A stretch of 64,000 nt of DNA from Natrinema altunense (GCF_000731985.1 NZ_JNCS01000006.1:1-64000); one strand, 5' to 3'. Positions 45,365-54,712 are shown, counted from the first letter of the stretch. The notes: generated by a model not told the origin, from the letters alone. Numbers and translations: made by a program.

Positions 45365-45516
45365 CGCTCGAATGAGTAAAAGGCTATCGACCGTTCCGCC
45401 TCGAACCCGTCTCAGACGGTCGTTTCCCTCTCGTCGGCCGTCTCACGCTCGCGGGCCGTCGCCGGCATCTCGCCCGGATCGGAACATCGAAGACCCAGGC
45501 GCCGTCCGGTTGCGGT

Positions 45517-45873
45517 ATGCTCGGCCCAGCAGTAGTCGGCGGTGGCGTCCTCGTTGCGCTCGTACTCGTCTCGTGGCTGTTCAAACGCGTTCGCGGGGGC
45601 TCCGCGGACGAACGGCGGTCCCGGTCCCGTCACAGGGATGCCCAGGAACGCGACCCGCCGGTCGATATCGGCGACGTCGAGGAAGTCGCGATCCGCGAAT
45701 TCAGCGACCACCACTCCGGTGAGCGGCGGGCGGTCGGCAAGGTCGAAGGGTTCGTCGTCTTCGTCGAAGACGTCCCTGACGCTTGCGAGGTGACCGACGT
45801 GATCCGGATCAAGATCCTCTCGTTCAATCGCGGCCACACGTCGGCGACGGCGACCCACCTCGAGACCGTGTAG
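45517..45873 (+). CDS. Membrane-anchored TRAM-domain protein
   Basis: A 118-residue protein with one N-terminal membrane helix (VGGGVLVALVLVSWLF), an Arg-rich cytosolic linker, and a TRAM domain (VAIREFSDHHSGERRAVGKV, FVVFVEDVP, RIKILSFNRGHTSATATHLE). TRAM domains bind RNA and appear in tRNA-modifying enzymes and archaeal RNA chaperones. Its place amid archaeosine genes is consistent with a link to tRNA, but this is inference. Confidence 0.86.
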   Translation: MLGPAVVGGGVLVALVLVSWLFKRVRGGSADERRSRSRHRDAQERDPPVDIGDVEEVAIREFSDHHSGERRAVGKVEGFVVFVEDVPDACEVTDVIRIKILSFNRGHTSATATHLETV

Positions 45874-46070
45874 CTGACCCGTGGCGGTCGGTTTCCCTCG
45901 GCCGTCGTCATCAACGCACCGCGTTTCGATCGCCGGTCAGCACTCACGATTGCCCCGGACACCCGAAACGCGGGCGGGGAGGCTTATCGACTCGCCGCCG
46001 ACTGTCGTCTCGATAGTGTCAAAAAACGAGTCGGAACGGAGTCGACTGCGCTCAGTCGGATTTCGGTGCG

Positions 46071-48077
46071 TTACTCGCGTCGTCGAAGGACGAGCGTCGT
46101 GAGCAGTCCGGCGACTGCAGCGAGGCCGACGCCGAGCCCGAAGCCGGGCACGCTATCGGAATCGTTCTCGCCTTCCGCTTGTTCGCTGTCCTCCGCGTTG
46201 AGACCGAGATAGCTGCGCATGCTGTCAGTGTCGGCTTCGGGGAACTCCGTGTCCCAGTCGCCCGCCTGATGGACGGTCGTCTCGGAATCGACCACGCCGA
46301 GGTGTTCGATGTCGGACTTGGTCGCCGAGGCGGTATCGACATCACCCATGTCGTCGACGTAGACGTACATGGACGTGGTGTTCCCGTCGGATTCGGTTGC
46401 GACGCCGCTAATCGAGACGGTGTCGCTGAACGTCTCGGTGACCTTGCTCATGTTGTCGAACTTCGCGCCCGCTTCGACTCGCACCGAGTCACCGGTGATG
46501 CTGCCGTCGATACGGGCGACCTGGAGGTCGGATTCGGAGAGCGCCGTGAGGAACTGGTCGCTCTGTGCGTTCGACGAGCCGGTGGGACCGCTCCGAGCGG
46601 ACTCGGCCATCGCGTCGATCGCCTTCCCGGCGAGGTCCTTGCTCTCGACCTCGAACTGTCCGTCGACGGCGAGCTGGTCGCCGTCGGTTTCGGCCGTCAG
46701 ATCGAACACGACGTCGTTCGGCGTCTTGATATCGTTCGCCTTGAGCTCGGCGATGTAGTCCTTCCAGTTTTCGGTTTCGCTCGTGAGTTCGGCGTCGAGC
46801 GTGAGTTCGTTACCGCTGGTTTGCTCGACCGACGCGTCCCACTGCATCTCCCACGTGAGATCCGCCTTCTGCTGTGCGTCGATCGCAGCGCGGGCGTTGT
46901 CGATGTCCTCCTGCGGAATCGTACCGTTCATGTCCGTCGATTCGGCCAGATCGAGCATCGCGATGGTGAGTTCGTCGTAGTTCGCGAGCGCGATCTCCCA
47001 CTCGACATCGATCGTTCCGTCGCTCTGGCTCATCGTGAACTCGAAGGTCTCGATCTCGAGTTCGGTGATGTTGGCCGCGATCTTCTCGGCTTCCGATTGG
47101 CTCAGATCGGACGTGTCATCGTTCGCCAGGGACGTCGCGAGCTGTTCCTCGATCCCCGCGTCGATGCCGGTGTACTCGACCGTAACGTCGATCGTGAGCC
47201 GGTGGTTACCGGTGGAGCGCTCCTCGAACTCGTACTCGTTGATCTGGATGTCGCTCGTTCCGCCCATCTGCGTCGCGATCGCACCGTACTGCTCTTGGAG
47301 GGTCTGCTTGGCCGCCTTTCGAGTCTCCCACTGCTCGGCGCTGAAGTCGGGAACGCTCCGTTCCTGAGCCACGTCGATGGTGTATCCGTCGCTCGTGTCC
47401 TCGAGAGACACGTTCATGGACGTGTCGTCACCGGCGGACATCGACCCGGAGTCGACGGAGACGGAGCCTGCCGTCTCGAATGTGTCGGCGGTGGCAGTCA
47501 CGTGTCCGCTGGTGGTGGCCTCGCCGGTGGTCGCGGCCTCGCTTTCGAACGTTCCGGTCGCGGTCGCGTCGATCTGGTTCCGTTCGTCGGAGATCTCACC
47601 GGAGACGTCGACGGAGAGGTCCGTGACCTCGTCCGGCTGCTGCATGACGAGGGAGCCGTTCCCGGCGAAACCCTGCTGGTCGAGGATCGCAGAGAAGTTC
47701 GCCGACTCGAACTCCTCGTTTTGCATCTCGTCATCGAGGTCGTCCGCGACCAGCATGTGGACCAGTCCCTCACTGGCGTCCATTCCCAGATCGACCTGGT
47801 TGACGTCCGATTCGTTGTCGTCGTAGCGGAGGACGGCGCTGCCGTCGTCGCGGAGGTACACCTCGTCGGCCGGATCGAGGTCCGATTCGGCCTGCGAGAC
47901 CGTTTCGTACGATTCGACGGGTGATTCCGTCGCTTCGGCGGTCGTCGTCGAACCGCCGTAGATCGCCGGCAGTCCGATCGTCGCGATACCGACGGCTGCA
48001 ACGAGAAGAACGACGAGGAACGCTCGCCCGCCGCTCTTCAATCGCCGTCTCGAGTCTGGTCTGCTGTCCGGTTCCAT
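46071..48077 (-). CDS. PGF-CTERM-anchored surface protein
   Basis: A 668-residue exported protein. It starts with an Arg-rich cytosolic tip and a signal/anchor helix (AFLVVLLVAAVGIATIG) and ends in VPGFGLGVGLAAVAGLLTTL plus RRR. That is the PGF-CTERM sorting signal, processed by archaeosortase A and replaced by a lipid anchor. The ectodomain is acidic and beta-rich without a named family. The start at 48077 is supported by a TATA-like CTTTATA on the minus strand about 30 bases upstream. Confidence 0.85.
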   Translation of the reverse strand: MEPDSRPDSRRRLKSGGRAFLVVLLVAAVGIATIGLPAIYGGSTTTAEATESPVESYETVSQAESDLDPADEVYLRDDGSAVLRYDDNESDVNQVDLGMDASEGLVHMLVADDLDDEMQNEEFESANFSAILDQQGFAGNGSLVMQQPDEVTDLSVDVSGEISDERNQIDATATGTFESEAATTGEATTSGHVTATADTFETAGSVSVDSGSMSAGDDTSMNVSLEDTSDGYTIDVAQERSVPDFSAEQWETRKAAKQTLQEQYGAIATQMGGTSDIQINEYEFEERSTGNHRLTIDVTVEYTGIDAGIEEQLATSLANDDTSDLSQSEAEKIAANITELEIETFEFTMSQSDGTIDVEWEIALANYDELTIAMLDLAESTDMNGTIPQEDIDNARAAIDAQQKADLTWEMQWDASVEQTSGNELTLDAELTSETENWKDYIAELKANDIKTPNDVVFDLTAETDGDQLAVDGQFEVESKDLAGKAIDAMAESARSGPTGSSNAQSDQFLTALSESDLQVARIDGSITGDSVRVEAGAKFDNMSKVTETFSDTVSISGVATESDGNTTSMYVYVDDMGDVDTASATKSDIEHLGVVDSETTVHQAGDWDTEFPEADTDSMRSYLGLNAEDSEQAEGENDSDSVPGFGLGVGLAAVAGLLTTLVLRRRE

Positions 48078-48255
48078 AGTCGTACTTCCAACTGCTCCCG
48101 TATAAAGATTAATTTTCCAAAACATCCCCCGATGGATTCGCTTTCGGAAATCGAGGAATACAGCCCTCAACAGTCACGATTCTGGAACGGTACTGGGATC
48201 GACTGTGATCACTCGCTATCGACAACCTCTTTCGCTCGCCACGGTCATATCGAGT

Positions 48256-50007
48256 ATGACCGACTATTTCGAAGTACACGAGCGCGACGGGGCCGCGCGC
48301 GTGGGCGAACTTCGTCTCTCCTCGCCGCTGACGACGCCCGCACTCGTCGACGATGTCCTCGAGGACGCGGGCTCGCTCTGGAGCGGGGACCGCGAACGTC
48401 CCGCGGGCGACGACTCGCAACTCACCGTCCTCCCCCATCGGGCGTTCCCCGGCGGTACGCCCGCGGAGGTACAGGAATCGTTCGCCGTCGACGCTCCAGA
48501 CGTCGACTACCCGAGCGTCGCGGTCGTCTCGAGCGAGACCGTCGCCCCCCAGGGGACGGACGCGTACGCCCTCTCGGACGTCCAGTCCGCGATGGGACAC
48601 GGTGCGGCGCTCGTCGAGGCCGTCGTCGACGTCCGCGAGGCGATTCCAACCGACACCGCTCTGCTGTTCTCCGGGGTCGCGACACCGCGGAACGTCGCCC
48701 TGTTGGCCTACGCCGGCGTCGATCTGTTCGATGGCACCGCGGCCGCCGTGAAAGGGACCGAAGGTCGCTATCTCACGACCGACGAGGCGTACTTCCTCGA
48801 GGATCTCGACGAACTTCCCTGCTCGTGTCCGGCCTGCCAGCAACCTCGCGAGGAGTTTACGCGCGCCGATTGTGCCGAACACAACGTCTCCGCCCTCGAG
48901 TCCGAACTGGCGATCGTCCGCCGCCGGATTCGGGACGGGCGGCTCCGGGATTACGTCGAGGGACAGGCCCGCCACGACCAGTGGCTCACCGCCGCGATGC
49001 GCGAACTCGACGATCAGTGGGGGTATCTCGAGGAACGGACGCCGATTCTGCGGGACGCCCGGATCGACGCCGCGACCGCGGACACCATCCGTCGGGTGGA
49101 GATCCAGCGCTTCGCCGATCGGGTGACTACACGGTACCGGAATCGGTTCCGAAACCCGCTCGTACTCGTCCCCTGTTCGGCCGCCAAGCCGTACAGCGAG
49201 TCCCAGAGCCACCGCCAGTTCCACGACGCCATCCAGTGGCGTGCCCACCTCGTTTCGATGACCTCACCGATCGGCGTCGTCCCGCAGGAACTCGAGACGA
49301 CCTATCCCGCCCAACACTACGATACCGTGGTCACGGGTCGCTGGTCCGAGGACGAAAAGCAGTTCGTAAGCGAGGTCCTGGGGCGGTACCTCGAGCGCAA
49401 CGAGTATCCGGAAATCATCGCCCACGTCCCCGACGAGGGCTACCGCGACATCGTCGAGCGCGTCGAGGAGCGACTCGCCCTCGACGTTACCTACACGGTC
49501 GCCGACCATCCGACCGACGACGAATCGCTCGCGAACCTCTCGAGCGCCCTGTCCGGCGAACTGAAGTACTCCAAACGCGAGCGCGAGCACAACACCGTCC
49601 GCGCGATCGCGGACTACCTGCTCGGCGATGGGGCCGGCGACGACCTCTTCGCGAACATTCAGACGACCAGTCGCTATCCCAAGATCCAGGTCCGCGACCC
49701 CGACGATACGCAACTCGCGACGATGGTGCCTCAGTACGGGACGCTCTCGTTCACGCTTGCGGGCGCACGTCGCTGGCTCGAGAGCGATGCACCGACGAAG
49801 CGCGTCGAGATCGACGGCTTCGTTCCCCACGGCAGCGTGCTCGCCCCGGGCGTCGTCGACGCCGACGAGGACATCCGCGTCGGCGACGAAGTCGTCGTCG
49901 AGGGACCGAAGGCTTTCGCCGTCGGCCGCGCCGAGATGTTCGGCCGCGAAATGGCCGAGAGCACGCGCGGTATCGCCTGCGAGATCCGCCACGTCGAGGA
50001 GACGTAG
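48256..50007 (+). CDS. arcS: Archaeosine synthase subunit ArcS
   Basis: ArcS attaches lysine to preQ0 in tRNA; RaSEA then completes archaeosine. The 583-residue protein is a catalytically altered Tgt paralogue: the N-terminal half keeps a Tgt-like fold (LFSGVATPRNVALLAYAGVD, zinc ligands in LPCSCPACQQ). The middle has PCSAAKPYSESQSHRQFHDA, an ArcS-family motif, and the C-terminus is a PUA domain (KRVEIDGFVPHGSVLAPGVV). The start MTDYFEVHERDG at 48256 matches the family. Confidence 0.95.
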   Translation: MTDYFEVHERDGAARVGELRLSSPLTTPALVDDVLEDAGSLWSGDRERPAGDDSQLTVLPHRAFPGGTPAEVQESFAVDAPDVDYPSVAVVSSETVAPQGTDAYALSDVQSAMGHGAALVEAVVDVREAIPTDTALLFSGVATPRNVALLAYAGVDLFDGTAAAVKGTEGRYLTTDEAYFLEDLDELPCSCPACQQPREEFTRADCAEHNVSALESELAIVRRRIRDGRLRDYVEGQARHDQWLTAAMRELDDQWGYLEERTPILRDARIDAATADTIRRVEIQRFADRVTTRYRNRFRNPLVLVPCSAAKPYSESQSHRQFHDAIQWRAHLVSMTSPIGVVPQELETTYPAQHYDTVVTGRWSEDEKQFVSEVLGRYLERNEYPEIIAHVPDEGYRDIVERVEERLALDVTYTVADHPTDDESLANLSSALSGELKYSKREREHNTVRAIADYLLGDGAGDDLFANIQTTSRYPKIQVRDPDDTQLATMVPQYGTLSFTLAGARRWLESDAPTKRVEIDGFVPHGSVLAPGVVDADEDIRVGDEVVVEGPKAFAVGRAEMFGREMAESTRGIACEIRHVEET

Positions 50008-50010
50008 CGC

Positions 50011-50127
50011 CTACTCCCCCGGACACTCCTTGAGCAGGTGCTCGCGGTACGTCGCCGTCGGAACGCGTTGGCCACAGAGCTCACACTCGCGCCGATCGCG
50101 GCGGCCCGGAATCGCCGAACTAGGCAC
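50011..50127 (-). CDS. Small C2HC-like zinc-finger micro-protein
   Basis: A 38-residue frame (GTG start at 50127) with ECELCGQRVPTATYREHLLK and ECPGE: a Cys-x2-Cys...His-x5-Cys pattern typical of a single zinc finger. It is convergent with arcS, starting only after its stop. The upstream in-frame extension is possible because no clear start is visible. Confidence 0.45.
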   Translation of the reverse strand: MPSSAIPGRRDRRECELCGQRVPTATYREHLLKECPGE

Positions 50128-50285
50128 ACCTCCCCGTCGGCGCTCGAAATCACTCAGCGTTTCGAAAGCACATGCTGTCGGTCGGACGCGTTCGCCCCGA
50201 GCGAGCCACGTGGCTCGCTCGAGGCGCGGTATGGCCGATCGCTGACCCGTCGGGGATCGATACAGACTGTCAAATCGTATAGTAG

Positions 50286-50293
50286 TTATATAT
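50286..50293 (+). promoter_or_regulatory. TATA box of the HdeD-like gene
   Basis: TTATATATA predicts transcription start near 50316, which favours ATG 50327 over ATG 50300 as the translation start. Confidence 0.6.
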
Positions 50294-50326
50294 ACTCACA
50301 TGTCGTACACTGAATCGGAGATTCAA

Positions 50327-50923
50327 ATGACCACATCAAACCACAGCAACGAATCGGACGGCTACTCCCTCGAGAACGACTGGCGTACGCTCGCGATCGC
50401 GGGTGGGATCGTCGGCCTGATCGGGTTGTTCGCGATGGCTGCACCGGTGATTACCGGCCTCTCGGTCTCGCTCTTGCTCGGCGTGCTTCTCGTCGCGGGC
50501 GGCGTCGTCCACGGCGTCCACGCGTTCGCCGCGCAGGGCTGGCGTCGGTCGAGTTGGCAGTTGGCGCTCGCGCTCGTCTCGGTACTCGCCGGACTGGCCG
50601 TGCTCGCGGCACCTGTCGTCGCGCTCGTCACCCTGACCTTGGTACTCGTGGCGTATCTGGCCGTCCACGGCGTCACCGAACTCGCGACGGCGATGCGGAT
50701 GCCCCCGTCCACCGGACGGACCTCCGTTGCCGTCAGCGGCGGCATCGCGATCGTTCTGGCCGGATTCCTCTGGGTTGGCTTTCCGGCGACCGCAGCCTGG
50801 GCGATCGGCCTCTTGGTGGGCGCGAACCTCCTCGTGTCCGGTCTCTCGATGATGACCGTCGCCGTGGCTGCCCGACCGATCGACGACGTGTCCCCCGCCG
50901 CGACCAAACCTCGCGGTGCGTGA
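50327..50923 (+). CDS. HdeD-family (DUF308) membrane protein
   Basis: A 198-residue protein with six membrane helices arranged as three pairs (LAIAGGIVGLIGLFAMAAPV, LLLGVLLVAGGVVHGVHAF, and further pairs). This is the HdeD/DUF308 pattern linked to acid or stress resistance in bacteria. The haloarchaeal role is unknown. The N-terminal 20 residues are hydrophilic. Confidence 0.82.
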   Translation: MTTSNHSNESDGYSLENDWRTLAIAGGIVGLIGLFAMAAPVITGLSVSLLLGVLLVAGGVVHGVHAFAAQGWRRSSWQLALALVSVLAGLAVLAAPVVALVTLTLVLVAYLAVHGVTELATAMRMPPSTGRTSVAVSGGIAIVLAGFLWVGFPATAAWAIGLLVGANLLVSGLSMMTVAVAARPIDDVSPAATKPRGA

Positions 50924-51223
50924 GTTCTTTTTTGCCCCGTCGTTCGAACCATCCGTCTTCCGTCGGTAGCCGTCACCGTCCCCGATACTGCTCGGCGTCG
51001 TCAACTACGCCGGTCGACGGGAGACCCTGTTGCCGCCCCGGAGGGGCGCGTCGATCGTCGTTTCACGTCGCTACTTCGGCTGTCGGAGTCACCGATCCGC
51101 GGCGCACGCGAGTGACTGTTCGGATCGGGAGCACGGCCGTTCGGGACGGTCGACTTGGGACTCGAGAACGGGTCACGGACGGTCGGCGACGATACTACCG
51201 ACGGCGCGGTGTGTGAGAGCCGA
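50924..51223. other. Intergenic region without a supported gene
   Basis: A 300-bp stretch between convergent genes with no protein-like frame and no evident RNA or repeat. Confidence 0.5.
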
Positions 51224-51394
51224 TCAGGCGGCGTTCGACGACACCCACTGCTCGCGGCAGTCGTCGCTACAGAAGTGGCGGTGGACGGCCGTCCCCTCTT
51301 CGACCGTCGTCACGACGCGCTGTTCGGAAGACGACCCCACGGGGCTCCCGCACTGTCGACACTCGGGCGAATCCTCGTCCGTCGAATCAGTCAT
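51224..51394 (-). CDS. DUF7576-like zinc-ribbon micro-protein
   Basis: A 56-residue protein with CRQCGSPVGSSSEQRVVTTV and HRHFCSDDCREQW: two Cys pairs forming a treble-clef-like zinc ribbon of the kind I recall as DUF7576. The start is ATG 51394. It is too short to stand out as a reading frame but the motif is clear. The function is unknown. Confidence 0.72.
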   Translation of the reverse strand: MTDSTDEDSPECRQCGSPVGSSSEQRVVTTVEEGTAVHRHFCSDDCREQWVSSNAA

Positions 51395-51796
51395 CGGATG
51401 ACAGGTCGTCCGAGACCCACTTGAACGAATTCATTGCGGCGGATTCGGCCACGGCTACCCGAACCGGTTCGGGCAGCCGAGTATGCGGCGTCACGTGGCG
51501 TCACATGGTGGCGCGCGCCGTGGCGCGGTTCGCCGCAGCGGCGAACCGCGCGACGAACTTGCGCGAGGGATGAGTGAGCGCCGCGAGGCGCGAACGAATC
51601 GGCTGGGGAGGGCGTGGTAACTCGTGTTGCTACGACCGCGGCGACGCCGTCTCCCGTCGTTTCGATCCGCTCGCGACGACGATCGGTCCCGTCTTGTACC
51701 GCTCCACGTTCCTCGAGACGGCGGGCATCTCCCCGATCGACTCGTGCTCGTCGCGTCCACGTCGGAGCACCCCGTTCCGATACGAAGCGAATCGGT
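51395..51796. other. Intergenic region with a large hairpin
   Basis: No supported gene. The region carries a 12-bp-arm inverted repeat (51523-51551). It is followed by GCGCGAGGGATGAGTGAGCG-type sequence, which resembles repeated intergenic DNA I associate with haloarchaeal genomes. Confidence 0.5.
51523..51551. repeat. 12-bp inverted repeat, possible dispersed repeat element
   Basis: GCGCGGTTCGCC (51523-51534), a 5-base loop GCAGC, then GGCGAACCGCGC (51540-51551). The stem is perfect. There is no T-run, so a simple terminator is not supported. Confidence 0.7.
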
Positions 51797-52597
51797 CTAG
51801 ATCGTTCGCCCGTCGTACGCCGCGAGCAACTCCTGTAGATACGCCCTGATTGCCGTTGCCCGATCGACCGTCTCGCAGGGCACCGCCGTCGGCGGCCGAT
51901 ACAGTTTGGTCATGATCCACGAGAGGAATTTCCCGACGACATCGTCCGATAGCTCCCCCGGTTCCCAGGCGAGGGCGAGCACCGTTCCGTCGTCGATTCT
52001 CGTCGCCCGCTCGAGGGTCGTCAGTCCGTAACAACTCGCTTGCCGCCCATCGAGCGCCTCGACGCAGAGCGAACCGCCCCGTATCTTCCATCGGCGGTCC
52101 TCGGCGACCCACTCGAAGCGGGTTTCCGTCGGAACCACACACGCATCGTGGCCCTCCAGTCCGACGATTTCGCCCGGGTGAATGTCGGCGCCGACCAGCG
52201 TCGCATCGATCTCGGCAGCCGCGTGATGCGGGATCGCCTCGAGCACGGGCGTTCCGTCGGCGTGGAGGGTGAGTCGATACACGAAGTGGGCTCCGGCGAC
52301 GCCGTCCGTGAGCGCGACCAGATCGAACAACGCTTCCCGGTCCCGTTCGGTCGTCGTCGAAACGCGCCACGCAGTGGCCTCGTCCCGATCCCTCTCGGGA
52401 ACCCGTTCGAACCGATCGCGAACGGCGGTCCACGTCCGCCGACAGTCGGTCCCGTCCGGTTCGATCCGCTGCTCGTCTTCGCGAAGCCAGACGATCGCAG
52501 CCGTCGTGTCGGCGACAATCCGATCGAGCAGAGCCCGGAACTCCGCGGCGAAGCCCTCACACTCGAGGCGGTGCGTTCGATGTCGCTCGGAGGGCAT
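51797..52597 (-). CDS. Hypothetical protein
   Basis: A 266-residue soluble acidic protein (MPSERHRTHRLECEGFAAEF) with no recognised family. It has a helical N-terminal part (RALLDRIVADTTAAIVWLRE), a central strand-rich part (HFVYRLTLHADGTPVLEAIP, WVAEDRRWKIRGGS), and a helical end (YLQELLAAYDG). The composition is protein-like. It stands alone with no operon partner. Confidence 0.6.
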   Translation of the reverse strand: MPSERHRTHRLECEGFAAEFRALLDRIVADTTAAIVWLREDEQRIEPDGTDCRRTWTAVRDRFERVPERDRDEATAWRVSTTTERDREALFDLVALTDGVAGAHFVYRLTLHADGTPVLEAIPHHAAAEIDATLVGADIHPGEIVGLEGHDACVVPTETRFEWVAEDRRWKIRGGSLCVEALDGRQASCYGLTTLERATRIDDGTVLALAWEPGELSDDVVGKFLSWIMTKLYRPPTAVPCETVDRATAIRAYLQELLAAYDGRTI

Positions 52598-52951
52598 ACG
52601 CCGACGTAGCGTGGCGACCGCAATGAACGTTATCGGCCGCGTAACTCGTAACGCCGGCTAACGCTATGGAGACGCGCTGAACGGCCGGGAACACCCCGTC
52701 CGGTCGAGAATACGTGACCAGCCGGTACTGCCGGTACCGACGCGATAGTTGGAACCGGCTGCGCGAGCCCCCTCTGAGCCCGCCGACCGAGACGTCGTCG
52801 CTCGAGGGACGGGTTCCCGACCGGTCGCGTACCGGAACGGGACGGACGCCGTAACTGCCGCTTCGGCGGTCGCTCGGCGGGGCAAGTGGAAACCGGTCCG
52901 TTGCGTCGTTTTCGACCCGGATGAACGGGGATGCGGACGGGGACGGTAGGG
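52598..52951. other. Intergenic region without a supported gene
   Basis: No coding frame, RNA or repeat could be supported; the first 60 bases probably contain the promoter of the hypothetical gene at 51797-52597. Confidence 0.5.
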
Positions 52952-53158
52952 TCAGTCGTCGCTCGACTCACTGTGGGACGCGGCGGCTGCCGTCACGTCC
53001 TGCTGGCCGATCCACGTCGACGAGAACAGCGGCGCGACGGCAAACAGGACGACCACGAGCACGAACAGCGACAGCATGACGCTCGCAGCGGCTGCGATCC
53101 CGGACGTGAGGTTGAACAGGACGATTCCCGCTGTGACTCCGCTGGTGGCGAGGCTCAT
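52952..53158 (-). CDS. Small membrane protein
   Basis: A 68-residue protein with one long or two short hydrophobic helices (residues 8-26 and 29-46), then a hydrophilic Ser/Asp-rich tail (AAASHSESSDD). No family is recognised. It lies downstream of purC on the same strand with a 135-bp gap. Confidence 0.55.
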   Translation of the reverse strand: MSLATSGVTAGIVLFNLTSGIAAAASVMLSLFVLVVVLFAVAPLFSSTWIGQQDVTAAAASHSESSDD

Positions 53159-53293
53159 TTGCGGTCGGTCGAACGTAGCGAGGCCCCCAATATGAGGGTT
53201 ACCTTGTTCGATCGGGGTTGTGAAACGATATCAGGCAACGGATCACTGTCCGGGTCGACCCCGCTCGTTCCGGTCTCCGGCCCGGTGGGGTCG

Positions 53294-54358
53294 CTACAGC
53301 CGCTGGACCGCGCCGATCGCGCTCGAGAGCGGCGGCGCATCGAACAGGTCCCGGCCGGTGTAGGCATTGGCCCCGGCACAGTACAGTTCGCTGGCGGTCT
53401 CGAGGACCGACTCCGACAGCGGCTCTGGTTCTTTATCACAAAGAGACTTCCAGTCGGCGACGTTCGCTTGTTTCGCTTCGGCCTTCGCAGCGTTGACGGC
53501 CCGGACCCAGTCGGGCTGAGTACGCTTGTGGTACTGGCGCAGCACCTCCTTCGAGAGCTGCGTTCCCTCGTAGCTGAAGCGGTTCTCGTCGAAGGTACCG
53601 ACGACGTCGGCGACCCGGAGTTCGCCACGATAGTAACAACACTCGATCTTGCCGTCCTGGTGGATCAGCCCGGCCGAATCCGCCTGCTCGGTCACGACCC
53701 GGTTGACCTCGCGGGCCAGCGACTCGAGGTCTTCGATCGCCGCCTTCCCGGCGATCGAATCGGCCTCCTCGCGGGTGAGGTAGCGGTCGCCCTTCTCGTA
53801 TTTCGTGGAGAACTCGACGATCGGCTCGTCGAGGTCGACGGCCTCCTCGGGCCAACTCCCGAACGCGAGGCCGTGATCGGCCGGCTCGGTCCGCCGCCGC
53901 AGGCTCGAGCCGACGGGGACCCGGTTTCGGAAGACGATCTCGAGGGGAATCAGGTAGTTCTCGGCGGCGGCCTCGTGATAGCTGTCGTAATCGTATTCGC
54001 GGCCCTCGTGTGGGAGGTCGGGCACCTGCGTGAGGTCGATGGCCATCTCCCGGGGCGGGTGGGAGGCGTCCGCGAGGGCGACGACGTCGCCGTTTTCCAC
54101 GTCGTCGTCGGACGAAGTCCGACGGTCTGTCGAGCTACGCTCGACAACACCGCGGTAGTGGGTCGGGACGCCCTCGCTCTCGAGCAGTTCGAAATTGAAC
54201 GCGCCCATCGTACAGAGGCTCGCCCCCTTCAGGGGGATCTGATCGGGCATCTTCCCCCAGTCGAACACCGAGTAGTCGTCGGTGAAGACGAACGCGCCGC
54301 GGCCCAGTTCCTCGGCGGTCGCTTCCGACTCGATGCGGAACTGCTTGACGCTGGTCAT
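53294..54358 (-). CDS. purC: Phosphoribosylaminoimidazole-succinocarboxamide synthase
   Basis: PurC joins CAIR and aspartate to SAICAR in purine synthesis. The 354-residue protein has FVFTDDYSVFDWGKMPDQIP, NYLIPLEIVFRNRVPVGSSL and the KIECCYYRGELRVADVVGTF region with the metal and substrate site. It is longer than bacterial PurC (about 240). Part of the excess is an ERSSTDRRTSSDD-type insertion encoded by two adjacent hairpins (54107-54145). The start is ATG 54358. Confidence 0.92.
   Translation of the reverse strand: MTSVKQFRIESEATAEELGRGAFVFTDDYSVFDWGKMPDQIPLKGASLCTMGAFNFELLESEGVPTHYRGVVERSSTDRRTSSDDDVENGDVVALADASHPPREMAIDLTQVPDLPHEGREYDYDSYHEAAAENYLIPLEIVFRNRVPVGSSLRRRTEPADHGLAFGSWPEEAVDLDEPIVEFSTKYEKGDRYLTREEADSIAGKAAIEDLESLAREVNRVVTEQADSAGLIHQDGKIECCYYRGELRVADVVGTFDENRFSYEGTQLSKEVLRQYHKRTQPDWVRAVNAAKAEAKQANVADWKSLCDKEPEPLSESVLETASELYCAGANAYTGRDLFDAPPLSSAIGAVQRL
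54107..54145. repeat. Pair of perfect hairpins inserted in frame in purC
   Basis: Two hairpins, each with 7-bp arms and 3-base loops, stand five bases apart: GTCGGAC-GAA-GTCCGAC (54107-54123) and GTCGAGC-TAC-GCTCGAC (54129-54145). They encode a polar Ser/Thr/Arg/Asp segment of PurC, so the reading frame is kept. Confidence 0.85.
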
Positions 54359-54712
54359 CGCACCCACCTCGTGTGGGGTCCGTGACGTTCGAACGGCTTC
54401 GCTGTGCGTAGCGTCACGCGAGACACCTCAGGACGTGTTCGCCCCCGTCGCTCATACCCCAGTTGCCGTGGCCGGAGCGTAAGAAGGTTTCAATATCCGG
54501 TCGGCGGCCGGCAGCCGTGACCGTCCCCGCGGGCCGAAGCGAGGCGACGATCGACATCGTCGGACCGGATCAGTTCGGGTCGAGCCGATTGTTGCTGGCG
54601 ACGCCGCCCTGGATCGCGTCATCGGTAGCGGCAAGTCTCGACGCGGCCGATTCGGACGGGGTTGGGTCCGGATCCATCACCCTTTTCTCGCTGTACGGGC
54701 ATCGTTACGTCG
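54359..54712. other. Divergent promoter region of purC and cofH
   Basis: About 350 bases between two divergent starts with no supported gene. A slightly AT-richer tract (AAGAAGGTTTCAATATCC, 54481-54498) may contain a promoter. Confidence 0.5.

Noticed and set aside
46179-47924. Plus-strand frame of 581 codons
   Set aside because: Antisense to the PGF-CTERM protein, which has a signal, an anchor and a TATA-like element.
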